From a bacterium (lineage in GTDB: Bacteria > Actinomycetota > Humimicrobiia > Humimicrobiales > Humimicrobiaceae), in contig JAUWQC010000051.1 in the NCBI GenBank assembly GCA_030611285.1, positions 1-6,941 of the forward strand: 6,941 bases of DNA, read 5' to 3'. Numbering within the stretch: position 1 is the stretch's first letter; each line of letters starts with the position of its first letter. Positions 1-4,910 of the stretch are shown one piece after another. The notes beneath the pieces were generated by a model, which saw nothing but the letters and a program-made list of their open reading frames with translations, searched no databases and was not told the DNA's origin. Both the position numbers and the translations under genes were made by a program.

Positions 1-211
1 TAAAAAACTGGTTACCTCGATGGTATTTTGTATCAGTAAAAGTTAATTTCTTAAAATCATTTACGTCCAGAATAAAATCGGAAGGAAGGTTTTTCAGTAA
101 ATTTATAGTACTGGCATGCCAGTTTTTAAACCTGAAACCCCTACTGCTCAGGTTTCTAATTGATTTGACTTCCTTTAATTTTTTTTTGATTTTTTCAAGC
201 AATTCTTTCAT
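1..211 (-). CDS. Hypothetical protein, partial (5' part, runs off left edge)
   Basis: I do not recognise this gene with confidence. The frame opens with ATG at 211-209, directly preceded on the minus strand by AGGAGA at 219-214 with an unusually short 2-3 nt spacer, and stays open to the window edge (70 codons seen). The first 15 residues are almost all Lys/Glu/Leu/Ile and look like a charged amphipathic helix. They are followed by FRFKNWHAST, a run of hydrophobic residues, and DFKKLTFTDTKYHRG. This F..W..ST..LL pattern followed by an F..L.F strand recalls the N-terminal helical region of small HEPN-like or abortive-infection-type proteins, but that is only an impression. The C-terminus, where diagnostic residues would lie, is missing. 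It is transcribed away from the PEBP gene, so 212-444 would be a shared divergent promoter region. Confidence 0.55.
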   Translation of the reverse strand, partial: MKELLEKIKKKLKEVKSIRNLSSRGFRFKNWHASTINLLKNLPSDFILDVNDFKKLTFTDTKYHRGNQFF

Positions 212-387
212 CTTCTCCTATGTCCTAATATAATCAATATAAAAAACATTTTATCATATTCTTTATTTATTATGAATTTCTAAAACGCTAATTTTAGGGT
301 CTGATTTTAATTTAATATTCAATGACTTAAAGACAGTTCTTTAACTTATTGAAACTGTAGTTATGCTACAAAGAAAGAATAAAAAAT

Positions 388-405
388 GATAATATTATCT
401 ATAAT
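388..405 (+). promoter_or_regulatory. -10 box with abutting 12-bp perfect palindrome
   Basis: A perfect consensus TATAAT lies at 400-405, about 40 nt upstream of the PEBP start codon. Directly next to it, at 388-399, is GATAATATTATC, which is identical to its own reverse complement. No good -35 hexamer stands at the right distance (377-382 reads GAATAA). Such a promoter would need an activator, or the palindrome would act as an operator over the spacer. The half-site GATAAT resembles Fur/PerR-type half-sites, but the usual central base is absent. The role is inferred from position and symmetry only. Confidence 0.4.
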
Positions 406-444
406 AAAAGTATTTATAAAATTTAACAATCAATAGGAGGTTCT

Positions 445-885
445 ATGAAAATTGAAAGCACAGCTTTTAAAGATAATAAGTTGATCCCACCAAAATATAC
501 CTGTGATGGGGAAAATATTAATCCTCCTTTGGTAATAAGTGATGTCCCGGTAAATGCAAAAAGCCTGGTGCTAATTGTTGATGACCCTGATGCCCCAAGG
601 GGAACTTGGGTTCACTGGACTGTCTGGAACATAAGTCCGAATATTAAAGAAATACCGGAAAATAGCTGCCCACAGAATTCAGTGGAGGGGATGACCGATT
701 CTGGTAGATCAGGATATAGCGGTCCCTGCCCTCCTTCTGGAACTCATCGTTATTTCTTTAAGCTTTTTGCGCTTAACACAACTCTAGATCTCGATACTTC
801 GGTGGAAGCAGCGGATATTGAAAAGGGAATAGAAGAGAATATTCTGGCAAAAGCGCAGTTAGTGGGATTATACAGACGCCAGTAA
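445..885 (+). CDS. YbhB/YbcL family PEBP-like (Raf kinase inhibitor-like) protein
   Basis: Complete 146-residue protein of the bacterial phosphatidylethanolamine-binding-protein family (YbhB/YbcL type), whose members usually run about 150-185 residues. The family hallmarks are in order. The N-terminal NPPLVISDVP at residues 26-35 matches the usual 'SP.L.W..VP' segment. DDPDAP lies at 46-51 and VHW at 56-58. The second ligand-pocket block GPCPPSGTHRYFFKLFAL lies at 93-110, with the conserved His at 101. The Asp/His pair and this second block form the anion-binding pocket known in PEBP structures. There is no signal peptide, so it is predicted to be cytoplasmic. The bacterial role is poorly defined; binding of small phosphorylated ligands or lipid head groups is the usual suggestion. 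The start is supported by AGGAGG at 435-440, 4 nt before ATG. It stands alone, since the flanking genes are on the other strand. Confidence 0.93.
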   Translation: MKIESTAFKDNKLIPPKYTCDGENINPPLVISDVPVNAKSLVLIVDDPDAPRGTWVHWTVWNISPNIKEIPENSCPQNSVEGMTDSGRSGYSGPCPPSGTHRYFFKLFALNTTLDLDTSVEAADIEKGIEENILAKAQLVGLYRRQ

Positions 886-886
886 T

Positions 887-1192
887 TCATGGTGTTATAT
901 ATTTTTTAATTATTCCAATAATTTTGGGAATCTTTCTCTCTATTTTGCTGGATAATTTCATAGAAAGAGTAAGGTTATTATCCGCATCATCATTTTTATA
1001 GATATTGACTCCGATCAGGTATCCATCGATTTTTGTCCTGCAGGTTAAATAGAATAAATTTAATACATCTATAAGTGTAGTTTGATGAAAGGAAATAAAA
1101 TCCCCACCCGGGTATTTGGAATCGGTAAGATTATAGAAGTTGCCTAAAGGTATCAGATACAGATCTCCCTTATGGGAATTACTTTTTTTACT
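887..1192 (-). pseudogene. Start-less fragment resembling the C-terminal half of a hydrogenase maturation protease (HycI/HyaD family)
   Basis: Directly after metF, in a different frame, the minus strand stays open for about 101 codons to TGA at 889-887. Reading back into metF until the in-frame TAG at 1276-1274, no ATG, GTG or TTG occurs. The translation has protein-like composition. It contains DLYLIPLGNF, then FISFHQTTLIDVLNLF, DGYLIGVNIY and LTLSMKLSSKIERKIPKIIG. This order (strand, S.H...L..LL, a D..LIGV.. strand, then LS..L...I......I) matches the C-terminal half of the HycI/HyaD/HybD endopeptidases, which trim the large subunit of [NiFe] hydrogenase. In those enzymes the His is one of the three nickel ligands. 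The N-terminal GN.L..DDG..G block, which carries another ligand, is absent here and elsewhere in the window. I read it as a truncated remnant. It ends only 1 nt beyond the convergent PEBP stop. The family assignment is from motif memory and is moderate. Confidence 0.45.
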
Positions 1193-2108
1193 CCTTACAT
1201 AATTCCTGTAAGACTTTTTTTGTTCCTTCAGGCTTATCCATTGTAAAAAACTGTATCCCAGGAGAACCCTGCTCTACCAGTTTCTTACACATCAATAAAG
1301 TGTGTTCTTCAAGTATTTTTTTTATAGCATCTTTATAATCTTTATGGGCTTCAAGTTTATCTTTTAGCTTTTCAGGTATTTCTATTCCCATTTGTTTTGA
1401 AATAAACTTTATCTGCCCATATTTGTCTATGGGCATTACACCTGGAACTATAGGAATATCTATTCCTATTCTTTTAGCATTTTCTACAAACTCTAAAAAC
1501 ACATCAATATCAAAAAATAGTTGCGTTACTATATAATCTGCACCATTATCAACTTTAATTTTTAAATGCTCTAAATCTTTCTTTTTATCAGGACATTCAG
1601 GGTGACCATTCGGGTAACCTGCAACAGCAATTCCAAAATTCGTTGGTGAGACTTTATAATCTTTTTTTACAGATGATAATATATATACTCCCTCATTTAA
1701 CAATTTTATTTGTTCAACAAGTTCGCTTGCATATTTGTGCCCCTCCGGATGTGGAATAAATTCTTTCTGGCCCATTGGTGGGTCTCCTCTTAGCGCAAAG
1801 ATATTTTCAATTTCATTAAATTTCATTTCCATTAGTAAATTTTCTATATCTTGCTTTGATTTGTTAACACACGTAAAGTGAGGAATACCTTCAACTCCAT
1901 ATTTTCTTTTTATCCCTGCTGCAATTGCAATAGTTCCTCCGCGCATACTTCCTAATGCTCCACCAGTTACACTAACAAATGCTGGTTTAAATGGCCATAA
2001 ACTATCAATAGTATTTAATACAGCTTCTAATGATTCTCCATTTCTTGGTGGGAATACCTCTAAAGAAAAGACTGGTTTATTACCTTTATATAAATTTACA
2101 ACCTTCAT
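1188..2108 (-). CDS. metF: Methylenetetrahydrofolate reductase (MTHFR family)
   Basis: A 306-residue TIM-barrel flavoprotein that reduces 5,10-methylene-THF to 5-methyl-THF, supplying methyl groups to methionine synthesis or, in acetogens, to the methyl branch of the Wood-Ljungdahl pathway. Its length is typical of single-domain bacterial MetF. Visible landmarks, counted from the ATG, are SLEVFPPR with the catalytic Glu at residue 17, FVSVTGGALGS near 44-54, HFTCV near 77-81, ALRGDPP with the flavin/folate-contacting Asp at 109, GIAVAGYPNGHPE near 159-171, DYIVTQLFFD with Gln196, VPGVMP near 221-226, and the family-like end FFTMDKPEGT. The start is ATG at 2108-2106, because AAGGTGG lies 5 nt upstream; the GTG nine bases earlier sits inside that ribosome-binding site. 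No metV, metH, folD or acs gene is adjacent, so methionine and acetogenic roles cannot be told apart. It is probably monocistronic. No riboswitch is visible upstream, only a 15-bp palindrome. Confidence 0.93.
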   Translation of the reverse strand: MKVVNLYKGNKPVFSLEVFPPRNGESLEAVLNTIDSLWPFKPAFVSVTGGALGSMRGGTIAIAAGIKRKYGVEGIPHFTCVNKSKQDIENLLMEMKFNEIENIFALRGDPPMGQKEFIPHPEGHKYASELVEQIKLLNEGVYILSSVKKDYKVSPTNFGIAVAGYPNGHPECPDKKKDLEHLKIKVDNGADYIVTQLFFDIDVFLEFVENAKRIGIDIPIVPGVMPIDKYGQIKFISKQMGIEIPEKLKDKLEAHKDYKDAIKKILEEHTLLMCKKLVEQGSPGIQFFTMDKPEGTKKVLQELCKE

Positions 2109-2113
2109 ATTTT

Positions 2114-2120
2114 CCACCTT
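2114..2120 (-). promoter_or_regulatory. metF ribosome-binding site
   Basis: On the minus strand AAGGTGG stands 5 nt before the ATG at 2108. The alternative GTG start at 2117-2115 lies inside this motif and would have no site of its own, so this decides the start of metF. Confidence 0.7.
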
Positions 2121-2124
2121 TTTC

Positions 2125-2139
2125 TAGTAATCATTACTA
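2125..2139. promoter_or_regulatory. 15-bp palindrome, candidate metF operator
   Basis: TAGTAAT-C-ATTACTA is a perfect 7-1-7 inverted repeat ending 4-5 nt upstream of the metF ribosome-binding site. Its symmetry and position in the 5' leader suggest binding by a dimeric repressor. The stem is too AT-rich and too short to be a convincing RNA hairpin. No regulator gene is nearby to name. Confidence 0.35.
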
Positions 2140-2221
2140 ATATATAACTCTTGATAAAAAATTAATGGTTAGCTACTACTTTGCAACATTCTTTCCTTAT
2201 ATTTTTGATTATAATAAATAA

Positions 2222-2374
2222 CATGCGGTTAATAATATCTTAATAAAAGGAATTAATAAAGAAACTTTTTTACCAAAATCAGTAAATACAGAAGATGTAA
2301 TCTCCGCAGCTGCAGTAGCTACTGGAAACATTATGGATTTAATGTATACTGCGGAAATAGGATACCTAAGATAA
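2222..2374 (+). pseudogene. Unidentified 50-codon start-less fragment
   Basis: Between an in-frame TAA at 2219-2221 and TAA at 2372-2374 the plus strand is open. The latter two-thirds read like real protein: GINKETFLPKSVNTEDV, then ISAAAVATGNIMDLMYTAE and IGYLR before the stop. The Ala-rich helix and ordered polar/hydrophobic spacing are unlike random AT-rich translation. There is no ATG, GTG or TTG upstream of this stretch and no ribosome-binding site. I do not recognise the family. It looks like the 3' end of a decayed gene. The 619-nt gap between metF and archease otherwise holds only this, the opposite-strand fragment at 2410-2592, the metF leader and the archease promoter. Confidence 0.3.
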
Positions 2375-2409
2375 TTACCAATCTATGGAAAACCTTGCAA
2401 GATACATTA

Positions 2410-2592
2410 TCAGAGAATCTTTTTTACCACCTTATAATCCTCAATAAATGTGATTATCCTTATATACATTACCTCTTTTCCTCCTATATCAAGGAAACCA
2501 TTTTTATTAAAATATAGAGGTTTGCCAGTTTTAATTAAAATATTTTCGAGTACTTTTTTAAATGGCACAACGATACCGTTTGAATTACTTTT
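2410..2592 (-). pseudogene. Unidentified 60-codon start-less fragment
   Basis: The minus strand is open from just after TAA (2595-2593) to TGA (2412-2410). The translation includes NGIVVPFKKVLENILIK, then TGKPLYFNKNGFLDIGGKEV and MYIRIITFIEDYKVV, with clear alternation of strands and helices. It has no ATG near its beginning; a GTG about nine codons in has no clear ribosome-binding site. An internal ATG, preceded by AGGAGG about 10 nt upstream on the minus strand, could make only 19 residues. The family is not recognised. It is convergent with the fragment at 2222-2374. It is best treated as a gene remnant, or as a small protein with unusual initiation. Confidence 0.3.
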
Positions 2593-2679
2593 TTAGTGAG
2601 ACAATTCGGGGAATATGTTTTTTTTAATTTACTGATAAAATATAGTATGCAATATGTAAATTTCCTGTGGGAACAATAA

Positions 2680-2707
2680 TTGACAATTTATTTTAAGGGT
2701 TTATAAG
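2680..2707 (+). promoter_or_regulatory. Sigma-70-type promoter of the archease-rtcB operon
   Basis: TTGACA (perfect -35) lies at 2680-2685 and TATAAG (5 of 6 to the -10 consensus) at 2702-2707, with a 16-nt spacer. A transcript starting near 2714 would have a leader of only about 23 nt before the archease ATG. This is the best promoter in the window and suggests basal, housekeeping-type expression rather than a sigma-54 RtcR-controlled operon; no -24/-12 element is visible. Confidence 0.65.
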
Positions 2708-2736
2708 AACAGATTATAGGATCGGTATGATTTGCA

Positions 2737-3195
2737 ATGAACTCAAAAAAGGTAGGTAAAAAATACAAATATATTGATCACCTCTCCGATATCGGCATTG
2801 AGTTTTATGGAAAAAAACTGGAGGAGTTATTTGAAAATGCAGCAGTGGGTATGTTTTCTATTATGTGTGACTTAGAATTGGTCAAACCTCAGGAGAAAAG
2901 GAATATAAAGATTAGCCAGAAGGATCCATGCTGTGAGGATTTGCTGGTATTATGGCTGGAGAGATTATTGTACTTATATGAAGTTGATGATGTTTTATTT
3001 TCGGAATTTAAAGTGGGTGGAATTCATAAAAAGGGCCGGAATCTTACACTGACTGCTGAAATTTCCGGAGAAAAAATAGATCTGAACAAGCATGAAATAA
3101 AGATAGCTGTTAAAGCGCCGACTTATCATATGCTTGAAATAAAAAGAGATGACAGGTATTGTGATTGGAAAGGCAGGATTATTTTCGATGTATGA
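2737..3195 (+). CDS. Archease
   Basis: A 152-residue archease (Pfam archease family, usually about 135-170 residues). This small cytoplasmic protein speeds the guanylylation of RtcB and lets it turn over repeatedly. Family blocks are in order: KYIDHLSDIG at residues 11-20 with acidic residues Asp14 and Asp18 plus His15, a LEELFENAAVGMF helix at 28-40, LLVLWLERLLYL at 69-80, VKAPTYHML at 125-133, and the characteristic C-terminal IIFDV ending with Asp151. The N-terminal DH..D aspartates and the penultimate Asp form the divalent-metal site known in archaeal and human archease. The only in-frame start is ATG at 2737, since TGA lies at 2728-2730. Its Shine-Dalgarno is poor: AGGATCGG is about 11-18 nt away. 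The next gene is rtcB, 20 nt downstream on the same strand, its functional partner. Confidence 0.92.
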   Translation: MNSKKVGKKYKYIDHLSDIGIEFYGKKLEELFENAAVGMFSIMCDLELVKPQEKRNIKISQKDPCCEDLLVLWLERLLYLYEVDDVLFSEFKVGGIHKKGRNLTLTAEISGEKIDLNKHEIKIAVKAPTYHMLEIKRDDRYCDWKGRIIFDV

Positions 3196-3196
3196 T

Positions 3197-3206
3197 AAAG
3201 GAGGGG
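3197..3206 (+). promoter_or_regulatory. rtcB ribosome-binding site
   Basis: AAAGGAGGGG lies 9 nt before ATG at 3216 and begins 1 nt after the archease stop codon. It is very strong and fixes the rtcB start at 3216 rather than at the upstream in-frame TTG (3165) inside archease. It is much stronger than the archease site, so RtcB may be made in excess of its activator. Confidence 0.8.
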
Positions 3207-3215
3207 TTTACTATA

Positions 3216-4664
3216 ATGGATTATAAGATTAAAAAAATAAACGATTATAAATGGGAAATAGAAAAGAATGAAAAATATGGTATGAGGGTTCCGGGAATAA
3301 TTTTTGCTGACCGGCAATTACTGGATCATGCAGTCAACGAAAAGACTATTGATCAGGTGATAAATGTTGCGACTCTTCCCGGTATCTTAAAGGCTTCTTA
3401 TGCTATGCCTGATATACATTATGGATATGGGTTCCCTATCGGCGGAGTGGCTGCTTTTGATGAGGATAGTGGAATAATCTCTCCAGGCGGTGTTGGTTTT
3501 GATATATCCTGTGGAGTAAGAACACTGCGGACCAATTTAAATATCGGGGACATTAAAGACAGGCTGCAAGATATAATGAGTATTTTATCCTTCAATATAC
3601 CCAGGGGAGTGGGCAGCAAGGGTAAAATTAGGTTATCCAAAAATCAGTTAACGCAGCTGCTGAAAGAAGGTGTTGGCTGGGCCGTTAGAAATGGTTATGG
3701 GTGGGAAGAAGATAAGTATTTTATAGAAGAGAATGGCTGTATGGCGGGCGCCAATACCGATTATGTCAGCAGTCTTGCTATGGATAGAGGAATGGGCCAG
3801 ATAGGAACTCTTGGGTCCGGGAATCATTTTTTAGAGATACAGGCAGTAGATGAGATATATGATACTGGAGCGGCAGAGTCTCTGGGTCTGGAAAAAGATC
3901 AGATAACCATAATGATACATTGCGGCTCCCGGGGATTTGGCCATCAGGTATGCAGTGATTATATCAGAGTAATGCAGCAATCTGCAGCAAAATACGGGAT
4001 AAAATTACCAGATCGCCAGTTGGCTTGTGCGCCTTTGTCTTCTCTTGAGGCAAGGAAATACTATGGAGCTATGGCCTGCGCCGCCAATTATGCTATGGGA
4101 AACAGGCATTGTCTTGCTCACTGGGTAAGAGAAGCATTTGAAAGATTTTTTGGAAAGTCTTCAGAGAAATTGGGTATAGGACTCATTTATGACGTATCTC
4201 ATAATATAGCCAAGATGGAAGAACATGATGTTGATGGTAAATTGAGGAAAGTCTGTGTACATAGAAAAGGTGCTACCAGATCCTATCCTCCGGGGCATAA
4301 AGATATTCCTGATAAATATAAGAGTATAGGTCAGCCGGTAATAGTTCCGGGAGATATGGGCAGATATTCCTATATACTGCTGGGAACCGAGAAGGCAATG
4401 AGCGAGAGTTTTGGTTCTACCTGCCATGGGGCGGGTAGACTTATGAGCAGATCAAAGGCAAAGAGAAATATAAATGGAAGTGAACTCAAGAAAGAGCTTT
4501 TTGACAAGAAGGGAATTGTAGTAATGGCTGGAAGTATGGCCGGACTAGCAGAAGAAGCTCCTCAGGCTTATAAGGATGTTAGTAAGGTAGTGGATGTGAC
4601 CCACTTTGCCGGGATATCAAAAAAAGCAGTAAGACTCAGACCTCTTGGAGTTTTAAAGGGTTGA
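3216..4664 (+). CDS. rtcB: RNA-splicing ligase RtcB (3'-phosphate/5'-OH RNA ligase)
   Basis: A 482-residue GTP- and Mn-dependent RNA ligase that joins 2',3'-cyclic-phosphate or 3'-phosphate ends to 5'-OH ends, in tRNA splicing or repair of cleaved RNA. The length matches the archaeal/Pyrococcus-type form (about 480 residues) rather than the about 408 residues of E. coli RtcB. The metal and guanylate ligands are all present and almost co-linear with Pyrococcus numbering: Asp96 and Cys99 in GFDISCGVR, His204 in GSGNHFLEIQ, His235 in IHCGSRGFGHQ, His329 in DVSHNIAKMEEH, and the His404 that is guanylylated, in CHGAGR. MPDIHYGYGFPIGGVAA near 64-80 is the N-terminal family signature, and KAVRLRPLGVLKG is a typical C-terminus. 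The gene should be active. It is co-transcribed with archease upstream. No rtcA or rtcR is present. No clear terminator follows the stop. Confidence 0.97.
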   Translation: MDYKIKKINDYKWEIEKNEKYGMRVPGIIFADRQLLDHAVNEKTIDQVINVATLPGILKASYAMPDIHYGYGFPIGGVAAFDEDSGIISPGGVGFDISCGVRTLRTNLNIGDIKDRLQDIMSILSFNIPRGVGSKGKIRLSKNQLTQLLKEGVGWAVRNGYGWEEDKYFIEENGCMAGANTDYVSSLAMDRGMGQIGTLGSGNHFLEIQAVDEIYDTGAAESLGLEKDQITIMIHCGSRGFGHQVCSDYIRVMQQSAAKYGIKLPDRQLACAPLSSLEARKYYGAMACAANYAMGNRHCLAHWVREAFERFFGKSSEKLGIGLIYDVSHNIAKMEEHDVDGKLRKVCVHRKGATRSYPPGHKDIPDKYKSIGQPVIVPGDMGRYSYILLGTEKAMSESFGSTCHGAGRLMSRSKAKRNINGSELKKELFDKKGIVVMAGSMAGLAEEAPQAYKDVSKVVDVTHFAGISKKAVRLRPLGVLKG

Positions 4665-4745
4665 TCGGTATTTAAAAACTTCTGGAACAATATCCCTGGA
4701 GATTTTTTCTGCCATAGTATTCGGGGAAAAAGATTTAGAAAACAG

Positions 4746-4907
4746 CTAAATAAACAAATCCGCAATCTCACGGTTTAGCTTGATCACAATAATGCCAATT
4801 AAACCAGGATCGGTATGAGCTCCGATAATAGGTGTCCTTACCCCATTGTGTGTCAAGCAACGGTTTTTTGACACGAGTTCAATCTCTATTTTAAGCACTT
4901 CTGACAT
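4746..4907 (-). pseudogene. 53-codon frame resembling the C-terminal tail of a DegV-family protein
   Basis: An ATG at 4907-4905 follows the DUF4153 stop after only 3 nt, in the same frame, and opens 53 codons to TAG at 4748-4746. The translation contains GVRTPIIGAHTDPGLIGIIV. This matches the end of DegV-type fatty-acid-binding proteins (G.VIG.HTGPG.LG), where the motif sits just before the C-terminus, except that Asp replaces the usual first Gly of GPG. The rest of a DegV protein (about 230 residues) is absent, and no Shine-Dalgarno precedes the ATG. I take it as a leftover 3' end of degV now attached behind the DUF4153 gene. It could instead be a coupled small ORF. Past TAG the same frame stays open another 30 codons (for example SPNTMAEKISRDIVPEVF) into the rtcB 3' end; I do not recognise that part. 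Confidence 0.35.
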
Positions 4908-4910
4908 GCT

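Noticed and set aside
356..370. Small hairpin TGTAG-TTATG-CTACA upstream of the PEBP gene
   Set aside because: A five-base stem with no T tract and no aligned promoter elements; not distinguishable from chance.
1188..2117. GTG start for metF at 2117, giving 309 residues
   Set aside because: The GTG lies inside the AAGGTGG ribosome-binding site that serves the ATG at 2108.
1170..2594. A 13-bp direct repeat AAAAAAGTAATTC on the minus strand at about 1182-1170 and 2594-2582, flanking a metF-containing segment like a target duplication
   Set aside because: In AT-rich DNA of this length a few 13-bp repeats are expected by chance, and no transposase or terminal inverted repeats accompany it.
3165..3215. 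TTG start for rtcB inside archease, adding 17 residues
   Set aside because: The strong AAAGGAGGGG at 3197-3206 points to ATG 3216, and RtcB proteins begin near there.
3126..4771. Several open frames of 60-90 codons antisense to, or overlapping, archease and rtcB
   Set aside because: They mirror the codon pattern of the two real genes, lack ribosome-binding sites and have no recognisable protein features.
2718..4818. The 13-mer AGGATCGGTATGA at 2718-2730 and 4806-4818, with its core GATCGGTAT again at 4663-4671
   Set aside because: The copies sit in unrelated contexts (a leader, a remnant frame, a stop codon), so shared function is unlikely and the number is compatible with chance.
4850..4874. 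Inverted repeat GTGTCAA ... TTGACAC with an 11-nt loop as an rtcB or DUF4153 terminator
   Set aside because: No T tract follows on either strand, and it lies within the DegV-like frame.
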